From: Pseudomonas viridiflava
GTDB taxonomy: Bacteria > Pseudomonadota > Gammaproteobacteria > Pseudomonadales > Pseudomonadaceae
DNA length: 47,200 nucleotides
Assembly (NCBI RefSeq): GCF_900580675.1
Contig: NZ_UTBG01000178.1
Location: forward strand, 1-47,200
Direction of reading: 5' to 3'
A program made the translations under genes and the position numbers. A model generated the notes under the pieces. The model was not told where the DNA came from and did not search any database. It was given only the letters and a program-made list of their open reading frames with translations. How positions within the stretch are numbered: position 1 is the stretch's first letter; each line of letters opens with the position of its first letter. Positions 16,646-25,515 of this stretch are shown in pieces.

Positions 16646-17800
16646 TCAGAGGTACTTGAGCCAGGCCAGGTCGCGGCGCCGTGCCTTCAGGTTGGCGAAC
16701 CAGCGCACCGGCAAATACAGCGCCAGCGGCAATAGCAGCGCGACCAGCCACACCCCGCCCATACTGTCGAAACCAAAGTAGTTGCCATGGTTGAGGCCCA
16801 GCAGCGCCACACTCGCGACATACAGGATTTTCAGCACATACAGGTGCAGCAGATAAAAGAACATCGGCGCGGAACCGAACACCGCCAGCACCGCGATCCA
16901 GCGTCGATGCCCCGCGCGTTCAAACGCCAGCAACAGCAGCAAGCCAATGCCCAGCGTCAGCGCGACAAACAGCAGCGAAGGCGGGTACTTGGTCACGTTA
17001 AAAAAGCTCATCAGCGTTTGCAGGCCGTTGTCATACGCGTGCCAAGGCTTCTCGCCATAGCCATTCAGCGCGCGCAGCAGCACGAACCCGACCAACGCGC
17101 CGACACCGCCCAGCAGCAGATAACGCTGACGCAAGGCCGGCTGCATGCCCTTGGCAAACCAGGGGCCGAGGCCGTAGCCCAAGGCAATCACGCCGATCCA
17201 CGGCAGCACCGGGTAGGTGGTGCGCAGGCGCAGCGCGTCACCGACCTCAATCCAGCTGCGCTCATGCAGCAGGGTCCATGGAATATGCAGCGCCGAGCCC
17301 GGATCGAAATGCAGGCCGTCCAGCAGGTTGTGCCCGGCGATGATCACCAGCGCCACCGCGATCAGCAGCGGGCGCGGCAACCAGACCAGCGCGGCGAGGG
17401 CGAGCATGCTCACGCCGATGGCCCAGATCACTTGCATATAGATCACGCTGGGCGGCATCTGGAAGGTCCAGGCGAAATTCACCAGGGTGAACTCCAGCAC
17501 CACCAAAAACAGCCCGCGCTTGAACAGGAACGCCGACACATCACCACGGCCCTGGTATTTCTGGCCGTACAGCCAGGCTGACAAACCCGTGAGCAACACG
17601 AACACCGGTGCGCACAGGTGGGCGAGGGTGCGGCTGAAAAACAGCACGGGCTCGGTGGTGTCGATGTTCATCGGGTCGCTGACCTGGCGCTGCATCAGGA
17701 AGGTCTCGCGCACGTGGTCGAGCAGCATGAACAGGATTACCAGGCCGCGCAGGGCATCGATGGACAGCAGGCGTTGGCGCAGAGGAACAGCATCGGTCAT
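16646..17800 (-). CDS. DUF1624 (heparan-alpha-glucosaminide acetyltransferase-like) membrane protein
   Basis: 384 aa, polytopic inner-membrane protein with about ten hydrophobic helices. The N-terminus RQRLLSIDALRGLVILFMLL-DHVRETF is typical of the acyltransferase-like DUF1624/HGSNAT group, with the conserved DH pair after the first helix. Other family stretches are LCAPVFVLLTGLSAWL, RGLFLVVLEFTLVN and SAPMFFYLLHLYVLK. Such proteins are thought to move acyl groups across membranes, but the bacterial substrates are mostly unknown. The gene stands alone, divergent from the FecI-type gene. Confidence 0.8.
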   Translation of the reverse strand: MTDAVPLRQRLLSIDALRGLVILFMLLDHVRETFLMQRQVSDPMNIDTTEPVLFFSRTLAHLCAPVFVLLTGLSAWLYGQKYQGRGDVSAFLFKRGLFLVVLEFTLVNFAWTFQMPPSVIYMQVIWAIGVSMLALAALVWLPRPLLIAVALVIIAGHNLLDGLHFDPGSALHIPWTLLHERSWIEVGDALRLRTTYPVLPWIGVIALGYGLGPWFAKGMQPALRQRYLLLGGVGALVGFVLLRALNGYGEKPWHAYDNGLQTLMSFFNVTKYPPSLLFVALTLGIGLLLLLAFERAGHRRWIAVLAVFGSAPMFFYLLHLYVLKILYVASVALLGLNHGNYFGFDSMGGVWLVALLLPLALYLPVRWFANLKARRRDLAWLKYL

Positions 17801-17883
17801 GGGCGGGGTCGCATGTCAGGTTGAAAAGGGGCGTTATCCTATAACATTAATTTGCGCGTTGCCGTGCTTCGTTGTGCAGACTA

Positions 17884-17903
17884 GAATGCGATCAATTCTT
17901 AAT
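17884..17903. promoter_or_regulatory. Weak candidate Fur site upstream of the first FecI-type gene
   Basis: AATGCGATCAATTCTTAAT matches the pseudomonad-style Fur box AATGAGAATGATTATCATT at about 12 of 19 positions. It is much weaker than the box near 35937. Its place, some 30 bases before the sigma-factor start, is where a Fur site is expected. Treat as tentative. Confidence 0.35.
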
Positions 17904-17931
17904 TACTCCTTGGCCCAGGCCGGTGATCTGC

Positions 17932-18429
17932 ATGTCGTCCCCCCTCAATCTGCCTATCCAGGACCTGTACTGCGAACACCATGGATGGTTGCACCGTTGG
18001 CTCGACCGCAAGCTGGGCAATACCAGCGACGCAGCCGACCTGGCCCACGACACCTTCATGCGCCTGCTGACCCGCCAGGGCAGCGCTGGGTTTGGCAGCG
18101 AGCCGCGGGCCTTGCTCACGCATATCGCCAAGGGGTTGATGATCGACAGCTGGCGCCGCCAGGCAGTCGAGCGCGCCTACCTTGAAACCATCGCCCATCT
18201 GCCCGAACAGGAAGTGCCGTCGCCGGAAACCCGCTGGCTGATCCTTGAGGCGCTGTACCGCATCGAGGCCATGCTGCGCGATTTGCCCGAGAAAACCCGC
18301 CAGGCCTTCCTGATGTCGCAGATCGACGGGCTGACCTACCAGCAGATCGCCGATGAGCTGAAAGTGTCGCTGGTGTCGGTCAAACGCTACATGCGCGCTG
18401 CCTTCCTCGCGTGCCTGAGCGTGGCATGA
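17932..18429 (+). CDS. FecI-family ECF sigma factor (set 1)
   Basis: 165 aa. Extracytoplasmic-function sigma-70 factor of the iron-starvation group. The sigma2 region reads HGWLHRWLDRKLGNTSDAAD-LAHDTFMRLL; the sigma4 region is LRDLPEKTRQAFLMSQIDGL followed by the HTH TYQQIADELKVSLVSVKRYM. ATG 17932 begins MSSPLNLPIQDLYCEHHGWL, the usual N-terminal length. Its stop overlaps the FecR-type start (ATGA). By family precedent it directs polymerase to the receptor gene at 19470 when the receptor is occupied. The physiological ligand is not visible. Confidence 0.9.
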   Translation: MSSPLNLPIQDLYCEHHGWLHRWLDRKLGNTSDAADLAHDTFMRLLTRQGSAGFGSEPRALLTHIAKGLMIDSWRRQAVERAYLETIAHLPEQEVPSPETRWLILEALYRIEAMLRDLPEKTRQAFLMSQIDGLTYQQIADELKVSLVSVKRYMRAAFLACLSVA

Positions 18430-19379
18430 GCCCGTCGATCGACCCGCTGATCCTCGGCGAAGCGGCCGACTGGATGGTGCAATTGCAATCGGGCAGCGCC
18501 ACCGACGAAGACCGCCGCGCCATCGCCCAGTGGCAAAGCCGCAGCGCCCAGCACGCCCAGGCCTGGCAGCGTGCGGAGGCGATTCTCGGCGACTTCAATA
18601 GCGTGCCCGGCGCGATTGCCGGCGACACCCTCAAGCGCATCGGCCGCAAAAAAAACCTCGGCCGCCGCCAGGCGCTCGGGCTGTTGCTGCTGGCAGGGCC
18701 GGCGACCTGGCTGGCGTGGCAGCACAAACCCTGGCAGGCATGGACCGCCGACCAGCACACCGCCATCGGCGAACAACGCAGGCTGACCTTGCCCGACGGC
18801 ACGCGCCTGCTGATCAACACCGCCAGCTCGCTGAATATCGCCTTCACCGATCAGGTGCGGCGTATCGATTTGCTGCAAGGCGAGGTGATGATCACCACCG
18901 CCAAAGACCCCGCACCCAGCCATCGTCCGTTTGTCGTGCAGACCCGCCACGGCACCGCCCGCGCGCTGGGTACGCATTTCAGTGTGCGGGTCGGCGAGCA
19001 GAGCAGCCGCGTGGCGGTGCTTGAAGGCGCGGTGGAAATGCTGCCGGCGCACGCCAGCCACGGGCTGATCCTCAAGGCCGGCGAGCAGAGCGCATTCGGC
19101 AGCAACAGCGTGGCAGCGGTGGCGCCGTTGGATGCCGGCGCACAGGCCTGGGAGAACGGCATGCTCCTGGCCCAGCAAATGCGCCTGGCGGATTTGCTCG
19201 ACGAACTGGGCCGCTACCGGCGTGGCGTGTTGCGCTGCCACGACAGCGTGGCCGGGTTGAGCGTCTCCGGTGCGTTCCCGTTGCGCGACACCGATGCCAG
19301 CCTGCGCCTGTTGCAGGACACCTTGCCGGTCAAAGTCAGCAGCCTGAGCGGCTACTGGGTGACGATCGAGCCGCGCTGA
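18426..19379 (+). CDS. FecR-family sigma regulator (set 1)
   Basis: 317 aa. Inner-membrane anti-sigma/sigma-activator of the cell-surface signalling pathway. The N-terminal DUF4880-like cytoplasmic part is GEAADWMVQLQSGSATDEDR and WQRAEAILGDF. A hydrophobic segment RQALGLLLLAGPATWLAW around 80-97 crosses the membrane. The periplasmic FecR domain follows (TAIGEQRRLTLPDGTRLLIN, TRHGTARALGTHFSVRV, VAVLEGAVEM). The C-terminal DUF4974-like region ends GYWVTIEPR and would contact the STN domain of the receptor. Translationally coupled to the sigma factor by ATGA overlap. Confidence 0.9.
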   Translation: MSPSIDPLILGEAADWMVQLQSGSATDEDRRAIAQWQSRSAQHAQAWQRAEAILGDFNSVPGAIAGDTLKRIGRKKNLGRRQALGLLLLAGPATWLAWQHKPWQAWTADQHTAIGEQRRLTLPDGTRLLINTASSLNIAFTDQVRRIDLLQGEVMITTAKDPAPSHRPFVVQTRHGTARALGTHFSVRVGEQSSRVAVLEGAVEMLPAHASHGLILKAGEQSAFGSNSVAAVAPLDAGAQAWENGMLLAQQMRLADLLDELGRYRRGVLRCHDSVAGLSVSGAFPLRDTDASLRLLQDTLPVKVSSLSGYWVTIEPR

Positions 19380-19469
19380 AACTTTTTTGGTTTTTCGCTG
19401 ATACCTTTTTCGTTGTCGCCCGGTGCAGGGGAGAACCCTCAACGTTGCACCGCGCCGACAGGAATGCCC

Positions 19470-21896
19470 ATGACCTTCACATCGCACCCCATCCGCCCCT
19501 TGAAGGCCTTGAGCCTGGCCGTTGCGCTGGCCGCCATCGCGCCGCTGCACAGCGCCGTCGCCGCCGACGTTGCGAGCAGCGCGGCACGCAGCTACAACAT
19601 CGCGCCGGGGCCATTGGGCAATGTGCTGGCGCAGTTCGCGGCGTTGTCCGGCGTGCCGTTGTCGTTTGATTCCAGGCTGCTGAATGATCAGCAAAGCGCG
19701 GGCCTGCAGGGCAGCTACTCTGCGCAGTCGGGCTTCATGCAATTGCTGCAAGGCAGCGGTTACAGCCTGCAAAGCAGCGGCGCGAACGGTTACACCGTGG
19801 TGCCGCAGGCCAGCGGCGATGCGTTGGAACTGGGCGCCACCACCATCAGCGGTGAGAGCGGGGCGCAGGCGGACACCTATGGCGGCGGCCAGGTGGCGCG
19901 TTCGGCGCGGCTCGGCGTGTTGGGCAACCGTTCGATCAATGACGTGCCGTTCAGCGTGGTCAGCTACACCGCCAAGACCATCGCCGACCAGCAAGCGCGC
20001 ACGGTGGGTGATGTGTTGCTGAACGACGCGTCGGTGCGTCAGTCCTCGGGCTTCGGCAACTTTTCCCAGGTGTTCACCATCCGTGGCTTGCCGCTGAACA
20101 CTGATGACATTGCATTTAACGGCCTGTACGGCGTGCTGCCCCGGCAGATCATCACCACCGAGGCGCTGGAGCGCGTCGAGTTGTTCAAGGGCCCCAACGC
20201 CTTCGTCAACGGCGTGTCGCCGGCCGGCAGCGGGATTGGCGGCAGCGTCAATCTGGTGCCCAAGCGCGCCGAGGACATTGCCACCCGCAGCGTGACCCTC
20301 GACACCACCACCGATGGCCAGGCCGGCGGGCATATCGACCTGGGCCAGCGCTTTGGCGAAGACAACCGCTTCGGCGCGCGGGTCAACCTGGCCCGGCACG
20401 GCGGCGACACGGCCGTCGAGGATGAATTCAAGAGCTCGCAATTGGTGGCCATAGCCCTGGATTACCGTGGCGATCGCCTGCGGGTGTCGACCGATTTCGG
20501 TTACCAGAAAGAACGCATCAACAATGGCCGTTCAGTGGTTTACCCCACCGGCACCAAAGTGCCCAAGGCCCCATCGGCCAAGGATAACTACGCCCAGGAC
20601 TGGAGTTGGTCGGAGCTGGAAGACACCTACGGCATGTTCAATGCCGAGTACGACCTGAATGAAAACTGGACGGCCTATGTGGGCGGCGGCGCCAAGCACA
20701 CGCGGGAAAATGGTCAGTATTCCTCGCTGTATGTGGGCAATAACGGCGCAGGGCAGGTCGGCTTTCTGTACTCGCCCCATGACGAGGACAACAAGAGCGC
20801 CATGGGCGGCTTGAACGGGCATTTCAGCACCGGGCCGGTGACCCATCAGGTGAACGCCGGTTTGTCCGGGATCTGGGGTGAGCAGCGTTCGGCGTTCGAG
20901 GCGATCCTGCGCGCCAACCGCCAGCCGGGCAACCTGTACAACCCGACGCAGATACCGCGCCCGAGCGTGACGTACTTCGGCAGCGACGTTCATGACCCAC
21001 GCATCGTCGGCAAGAACCGCATCAAGAGTGCGGCGGTGTCCGACACCCTGGGCTTTATTGACGATCGCGTATTGCTCACCCTGGGCGTGCGGCGCCAAAC
21101 GATTGAGGTGGATGCGTGGAACACCACCACCGGCGTGCGCAATGCCAACTATGCCGAGTCGATTACCACGCCGGTCTATGGCCTGGTGATCAAGCCGTGG
21201 GAACACGTGTCGTTGTATGCCAACCGCATCGAGGGCCTGGCCCAGGGGCCGACGTCGCCGTCGACGGGGGTCACCAACCCCAATGTCACCTTTGCGCCCA
21301 ATCGCAGCAAACAGACAGAAGCCGGGGTCAAGCTCGATTGGGATAGCTTCGGTGCGACGCTCGGCGTCTATCGCATCGAGCAACCCAACAGCGCCACCAA
21401 CCGCAATCCGAATGGCACGAACACCTTCAGCGTCGACGGCGAGCAAATCAACAAGGGCGTGGAACTGAACGTCTTCGGCGAGCCGGTCGATGGCCTGCGT
21501 CTACTCGCCGGTGCGACCTGGATGCACACCGAGTTGCAGAGCACCTCCAACGGTCTCACCGACGGCAACCGCGCCGCCGGCGTGCCGCGCTTCCAGTACA
21601 ACCTCGGTGCCGACTGGGATATCCCAGGTGTCCAGGGTGCCGCCGTCAACGCACGGCTGCTGCGCACCGGTGGCGAGTACGTGGATGCCGGCAACAGCCT
21701 GAGCATTCCGGCCTGGACCCGCGTCGACCTCGGTGCCCGCTATGGCTTCAAAGCCGACGACACGTACATCACCCTGCGCGCCAACGTCGAAAACGTGGCG
21801 AACAAGGCGTACTGGGCGTCGGCCTCGACTGCCAATAACTACCTGACCCAGGGCGAGCCGCGCACGGTGAAGCTGTCGGCGACGGTGGACTTCTAA
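19470..21896 (+). CDS. TonB-dependent siderophore receptor with signalling domain (set 1)
   Basis: 808 aa outer-membrane receptor. ATG 19470 is chosen over ATG 19464 because AGGA lies six bases before it. The signal peptide ends near SAVAA-DVAS. The STN signalling domain is about 36-110 (SYNIAPGPLGNVLAQFAALS and LLQGSGYSLQSSGANGYTVV). The plug follows (NDVPFSVVSYTAKTIADQQA, FTIRGLPLN, VELFKGPNAFVNG), then the 22-strand barrel ending SATVDF with the C-terminal Phe needed for outer-membrane insertion. It is 90 bases downstream of the FecR-type gene, leaving room for an ECF-dependent promoter. Siderophore identity is unknown; the cysteine pair found near the end of set 2 is absent. Confidence 0.93.
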   Translation: MTFTSHPIRPLKALSLAVALAAIAPLHSAVAADVASSAARSYNIAPGPLGNVLAQFAALSGVPLSFDSRLLNDQQSAGLQGSYSAQSGFMQLLQGSGYSLQSSGANGYTVVPQASGDALELGATTISGESGAQADTYGGGQVARSARLGVLGNRSINDVPFSVVSYTAKTIADQQARTVGDVLLNDASVRQSSGFGNFSQVFTIRGLPLNTDDIAFNGLYGVLPRQIITTEALERVELFKGPNAFVNGVSPAGSGIGGSVNLVPKRAEDIATRSVTLDTTTDGQAGGHIDLGQRFGEDNRFGARVNLARHGGDTAVEDEFKSSQLVAIALDYRGDRLRVSTDFGYQKERINNGRSVVYPTGTKVPKAPSAKDNYAQDWSWSELEDTYGMFNAEYDLNENWTAYVGGGAKHTRENGQYSSLYVGNNGAGQVGFLYSPHDEDNKSAMGGLNGHFSTGPVTHQVNAGLSGIWGEQRSAFEAILRANRQPGNLYNPTQIPRPSVTYFGSDVHDPRIVGKNRIKSAAVSDTLGFIDDRVLLTLGVRRQTIEVDAWNTTTGVRNANYAESITTPVYGLVIKPWEHVSLYANRIEGLAQGPTSPSTGVTNPNVTFAPNRSKQTEAGVKLDWDSFGATLGVYRIEQPNSATNRNPNGTNTFSVDGEQINKGVELNVFGEPVDGLRLLAGATWMHTELQSTSNGLTDGNRAAGVPRFQYNLGADWDIPGVQGAAVNARLLRTGGEYVDAGNSLSIPAWTRVDLGARYGFKADDTYITLRANVENVANKAYWASASTANNYLTQGEPRTVKLSATVDF

Positions 21897-21930
21897 CCGC
21901 CAAACACGGTCAACTGCAGGGGCGAGCTTA

Positions 21931-22016
21931 TGTGGGAGCTGGCTTGCCCGCGATTGCCTCGCCAAGGTGCGGCTGATACACCGAGGGGTTTGCATCGCGG
22001 CAAGCCCGGCTCTCAC
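21931..22016. repeat. Degenerate REPIN
   Basis: The arms tgtgggagctggcttgcccg and gcaagcccggctctcacc are recognisable but no longer perfectly complementary. It lies between the receptor and the DUF924 gene. Confidence 0.7.
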
Positions 22017-22052
22017 CCAAGCGAGCCTATACAGGACCTGGAGGCACCGACT

Positions 22053-22601
22053 GTGAAGACCCTTGAGCACTCCCCGCAATCCGTCATCGACTTCTGGAAA
22101 CACGCCGGCCCCAAGCGCTGGTTCGCCAAGGACGATGCCTTTGACGCGACCTTCCGCGACACCTTCCATGCCACCCACCTGCAAGCCGCCCGACGCGAGC
22201 TGGAAAGCTGGCTGGACTCGGCGGACGGCGCGCTGGCCTTGCTGATCCTGCTCGACCAATACCCGCGCAATGCGTTTCGCGGTACCGCACACATGTTCGC
22301 CACCGACCCACTGGCGCGCCTGTATGCCGCGCGCATGGTCGACGCCGGCCTCGACCAGCAGCTTGAACCGTCCTTGCGGGCGTTCTGTTATCTGCCGTTC
22401 GAACACGCCGAGAACACCGCCGACCAGCAGCGCTCCCTCGCCCTCAACCAGACGCTGGACGCCAGCACTTATCACTGGGCCAAGGAACACGCAGCAATCA
22501 TTGAACGCTTCGGGCGCTTTCCGCATCGCAATGCTGTGCTCGCCAGGGAAACCACGGACGATGAACGCGCATTTTTGGATAAGGGCGGGTTTTCCGGGTA
22601 A
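22053..22601 (+). CDS. DUF924 family protein
   Basis: 182 aa. It starts with GTG 22053, with GGAGG eight bases upstream. The sequence shows the family pattern: VIDFWKHAGPKRWFAKDDAF, LALLILLDQYPRNAFRGTAH, FATDPLARLYAARMVDAGLD, FCYLPFEHAENTADQQRSL and HRNAVLARETTDDERAFL. The family is predicted to be all-helical and TPR-like; its biochemical role is not established. No signal peptide or membrane segment. Convergent with the next gene. Confidence 0.85.
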   Translation: MKTLEHSPQSVIDFWKHAGPKRWFAKDDAFDATFRDTFHATHLQAARRELESWLDSADGALALLILLDQYPRNAFRGTAHMFATDPLARLYAARMVDAGLDQQLEPSLRAFCYLPFEHAENTADQQRSLALNQTLDASTYHWAKEHAAIIERFGRFPHRNAVLARETTDDERAFLDKGGFSG

Positions 22602-22610
22602 GGCCCTGGC

Positions 22611-23306
22611 TTACCGAGCTTCCCGGTAGGTCTCCAAACGCTTGCGCGCGAAGGGGCAGCCGTTGGTTTTCAGCGCTTTCTCGAGGTATTCGATGCGCAA
22701 CGGCATGGCGGTTTTGCGATCGGTGCGGCTGGCGAGCACTTTATAGATTTCGGCTCGGTAATCGTTTTCGCTGCCTAATTGCAGTTCGACCCCGGTGGGC
22801 GGCGCGCCGCAGGTCAACCATACTGCGGGCTGGGGGTAGTAACGCGCAAAGTCGTGTTGTCGGGTCAGGGCGTTCTGCAGTGCCGGCACGTACGTGGGGC
22901 CCAGCACGTAGTCCAGGCAGGCGTTATCCAAGTACAACGCGGCGGGGGCAAAACCGTGCTCCAGGCTTGACGCTGCCAGTTGGCACATCTCCTGTTCTTT
23001 GCCGGGAACCATGTAGACCTGATAAAGCAGCATCAGGCGATACTCGGCGATGGGGTGCCCCGCCTGCGCCGCATCGCTCAAGAGTTGACGCGTGAGCGCC
23101 AAGTTCGCTTTCTTCACATCGACATCTGCCGAGGTCTTCTTTTCCAGCACCGAGCGCATCAGGTCGGCGTACTCGGCGTCGCTTTTCTTCAACAGGGCGG
23201 CGGCTTGCTGGTACTGCGCCTCACCGGGTAGCGCCGGGAGGTCGCTGGCCAACGCCATGTAGGGCGCGCTGAAGCAAGACAAGAACACTACGAATGGGAG
23301 GCGCAA
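22611..23306 (-). CDS. Secreted Sel1-like repeat protein, function unknown
   Basis: 231 aa. Starts at TTG 23306 with AGGA about eight bases before; no closer ATG gives the signal peptide. N-terminus LRLPFVVFLSCFSAPYMALA is a signal peptide ending ALA-SD. The mature protein is helical, with SEL1/TPR-like stretches (LLSDAAQAGHPIAEYRLMLL, AASSLEHGFAPAALYLDNAC). Cysteines at MCQLA, NACLDY, LTCGAPP and NGCPFARK could form periplasmic disulfides. I do not recognise a named family. Monocistronic by orientation. Confidence 0.7.
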   Translation of the reverse strand: MRLPFVVFLSCFSAPYMALASDLPALPGEAQYQQAAALLKKSDAEYADLMRSVLEKKTSADVDVKKANLALTRQLLSDAAQAGHPIAEYRLMLLYQVYMVPGKEQEMCQLAASSLEHGFAPAALYLDNACLDYVLGPTYVPALQNALTRQHDFARYYPQPAVWLTCGAPPTGVELQLGSENDYRAEIYKVLASRTDRKTAMPLRIEYLEKALKTNGCPFARKRLETYREAR

Positions 23307-23484
23307 GACGAAAATCCTTTTTCAACGGTACGGAGGTGTAAGCAGGCGGCGAGTCTACCCTGGCAGGCTTTCCGGTCACAATTGAGCGGTGTTATTCCCG
23401 CCAGGAATGCCCCCATAAAAACAGCGCATTGTCTTTCTCGCCGCACATCTCGTAGCGTGGGGTTTCACTCAAGGAGCCTTGCCC

Positions 23485-24117
23485 ATGCACCCGCCCTCGT
23501 TGCGCCTCTATGTTGATTCGGTCTACACCAGCCCTTACGCGATGTCGGTGTTTGTTGCCCTGCGGGAAAAGGGCCTGGCCTTCGACCTGGCAACCCTGGA
23601 CCTGGACGCCGCGCAAAACCGCGCGGCGGATTTCGCCCGGTTGTCGCTGACCCAGCGCGTGCCGACCTTGCTGGAGGGCGATTTTGCGCTGTCGGAATCC
23701 TCAGCCATCACCGAGTATCTGGAGCAGGCGTACCCCGAGACGCCGATCTATCCGGCCGACCCAAAGCAGCGGGCGAGGGCGCGACAGGTACAGGCGTGGC
23801 TGCGCAGCGATTTGCTGCCGGTCCGCCAGGAGCGCTCGACGTTGGTGGTGTTCTGCGGGCAGACAATGCCGGCGTTGTCGCCCGAGGCCAAGGCAGCTGC
23901 CGACAAGTTGATCAGCGCGGCGCAGGCGCTGTTGGCCGGTAACCCGGCCTACCTGTTCGGCGAGTGGTCGATTGCCGATGTGGACCTGGCGGTGATGCTC
24001 AATCGCCTGATCCTTAATGGTGACAGCGTGCCGCCCGAACTGGTCGATTACGCGCAACGCCAGTGGCAGCGGCCTTCGGTGCAGGAATGGGTCAATCTGC
24101 CAAGACCTGCGTTTTAG
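23485..24117 (+). CDS. yfcF: Glutathione S-transferase, YfcF-like
   Basis: 210 aa, the length of E. coli YfcF. ATG 23485 has AAGGAG eight bases upstream; an in-frame TTG two codons earlier is less likely. The thioredoxin-fold N-terminal domain begins LRLYVDSVYTSPYAMSVFVA and includes RVPTLLEGDFALSESSAITE, the glutathione-binding loop with the conserved E-S-S. The helical C-terminal domain includes LFGEWSIADVDLAVMLNRL. Family members have glutathione transferase/peroxidase activity and help against peroxide stress. Its last 26 bases overlap the convergent small gene. Confidence 0.87.
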   Translation: MHPPSLRLYVDSVYTSPYAMSVFVALREKGLAFDLATLDLDAAQNRAADFARLSLTQRVPTLLEGDFALSESSAITEYLEQAYPETPIYPADPKQRARARQVQAWLRSDLLPVRQERSTLVVFCGQTMPALSPEAKAAADKLISAAQALLAGNPAYLFGEWSIADVDLAVMLNRLILNGDSVPPELVDYAQRQWQRPSVQEWVNLPRPAF

Positions 24118-24358
24118 GCCACGCCTGTTCCACGCGCCGGTCCAGGTCTTCCCAATCCGCCATGCCCAGCACCCGCGTGGTATTCAGGCCACGCAGGTAG
24201 CCGCGCAATTGCTGGGCGCTGGCGAAGGCCTGGTCGGTATCGGCCGCCGGGTCCTGCAGCACCTGTTCATAGTCGACCAGGTAATCGGCGACCCGCTCGC
24301 GAAACTCCGGCAGTACGGCTTCGCGGATGCGGTCGAAGGTTTTCTGGTGGGGCTTCAT
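24092..24358 (-). CDS. Small conserved hypothetical protein
   Basis: 88 aa. ATG 24358 has AGGA nine bases upstream. The sequence MKPHQKTFDRIREAVLPEFR is predicted helical, acidic and without a signal peptide; it ends DRRVEQAWPKTQVLAD. No family recognised. The 3' end overlaps the convergent GST gene by 26 bases, so antisense pairing of the two mRNA ends is possible. Confidence 0.6.
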   Translation of the reverse strand: MKPHQKTFDRIREAVLPEFRERVADYLVDYEQVLQDPAADTDQAFASAQQLRGYLRGLNTTRVLGMADWEDLDRRVEQAWPKTQVLAD

Positions 24359-24490
24359 GGCGCGGTCCTTATAGGTTTTATCAGTGCACTATCGGTTCAG
24401 ATAATAGTCACCATCACGTAACGCAAGTTCTGTTTTTACCGCAATGGCGCAAAATTGCCCTCATCGACACGCGGCCCAAGGAAATGCGCG

Positions 24491-25135
24491 ATGAGGACAT
24501 TTATTCAACTGGCTTTGATGGCCCTGATGCTCGGCACGGCAGTCATGAACACGGCGGCCATTGCCGCTGAATTACCTGAAGGCCATTTGCTACCAATCGC
24601 CGGTAGCGTAGACTCCCTGCGCCGTACGCAAACGGTGGGTGTGTTGCTGAGCGACAACACCCGCGACAATCTCAGCTACCTTGAACGCTACCACGAGATG
24701 GCCTTGAACGGCGCCAGGGATGCCCTCGACGGGCGTATCCGCCAGGCGTTCGTCAACAGCTCCGACCCGGAACTGGCCATTGATTGGTTGATGAGCTCGC
24801 TGCAAGGCACCTTTTTGTCGGTGACTGTCTACGACAATCTGGATGCCCTGGTGCAGGCTCACTCCGATGTGGTGGTGATGCTCGACACCCATAATCAACT
24901 GCTGACCCAGCGTAATGATCAGGTTGAGGCGCGGTTTATTGCGCGGTTCTATGACGCGAACCTGCAATACATCGCCAAGGCCGAAGGCTCGGTACACAAG
25001 CAGGTGCCATCGGTGTGGGTGCGCGACAAGGCGGCACCGGAGATTGCCGCGCAGATCGAGCAGCAGCGGGATGTGCAGCTCGATGCCTTGAAGCAGTTCG
25101 ATGCGTCGCTCAAGGCGTTGATTCGCGCCAGTTAA
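24491..25135 (+). CDS. Periplasmic protein, function unknown
   Basis: 214 aa. ATG 24491 gives the signal peptide MRTFIQLALMALMLGTAVMN ending near IAA-ELPEG. The mature protein contains TVGVLLSDNTRDNLSYLERY, LMSSLQGTFLSVTVYDNLDA and VVVMLDTHNQLL, and a charged helical C-terminus. The pattern recalls proteins that bind or process outer-membrane components, but I cannot name the family. It precedes a lipoprotein gene by 32 bases in the same direction, so the pair may form an operon. Confidence 0.7.
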   Translation: MRTFIQLALMALMLGTAVMNTAAIAAELPEGHLLPIAGSVDSLRRTQTVGVLLSDNTRDNLSYLERYHEMALNGARDALDGRIRQAFVNSSDPELAIDWLMSSLQGTFLSVTVYDNLDALVQAHSDVVVMLDTHNQLLTQRNDQVEARFIARFYDANLQYIAKAEGSVHKQVPSVWVRDKAAPEIAAQIEQQRDVQLDALKQFDASLKALIRAS

Positions 25136-25167
25136 CGTGAACTTTTATTGATATCCAGGGATTTTTC

Positions 25168-25500
25168 ATGCGCTCTTTTTTCGTACCGGTCACCGTTCTG
25201 TCGCTGGCCGGCTGTGTTTCCGCCCCTAACGCACCGACCCTGACCCTGCAAACCAGCAAGGGCCCCGAAGCCTACGTGCAATGTGTGTTGCCCAAGCTGG
25301 AAAAGCACGGGATCACCTCGACGGTGACGCAGAACTCGCGCCACGCCAGGGTGGTGTTGACCAGCAAGATTGCCGCCGATGATGTGCTGGAGGCGTACAA
25401 GTCCCAGGACGGCGGCAAGGTGTTCCTGTATGAGCGCAAGCCGCTGGCGTCGGCGCTCACGCCGTCGCGGCTCGAGTTGGCGGCGCAGGACTGCAAGTAA
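25168..25500 (+). CDS. Putative lipoprotein, function unknown
   Basis: 110 aa. The N-terminus MRSFFVPVTVLSLAGCVSAP has a lipobox LAGC with the anchored Cys at 16. The rest reads as a small alpha/beta domain (GPEAYVQCVLPKLEKHGITS, TQNSRHARVVLTSKIAADDV, YKSQDGGKVFLYERKPLA). Two further cysteines (VQCVLP, AAQDCK) could form a disulfide. No named family. It follows the periplasmic protein gene and is convergent with the creatininase-family gene. Confidence 0.7.
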   Translation: MRSFFVPVTVLSLAGCVSAPNAPTLTLQTSKGPEAYVQCVLPKLEKHGITSTVTQNSRHARVVLTSKIAADDVLEAYKSQDGGKVFLYERKPLASALTPSRLELAAQDCK

Positions 25501-25515
25501 CCAAGGTGGGAGGGC

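Noticed and set aside
18387..20441. Minus-strand open frame of about 684 codons
   Set aside because: Antisense to FecR and the receptor, which have intact motifs; low-complexity His/Arg/Gln composition typical of shadow frames.
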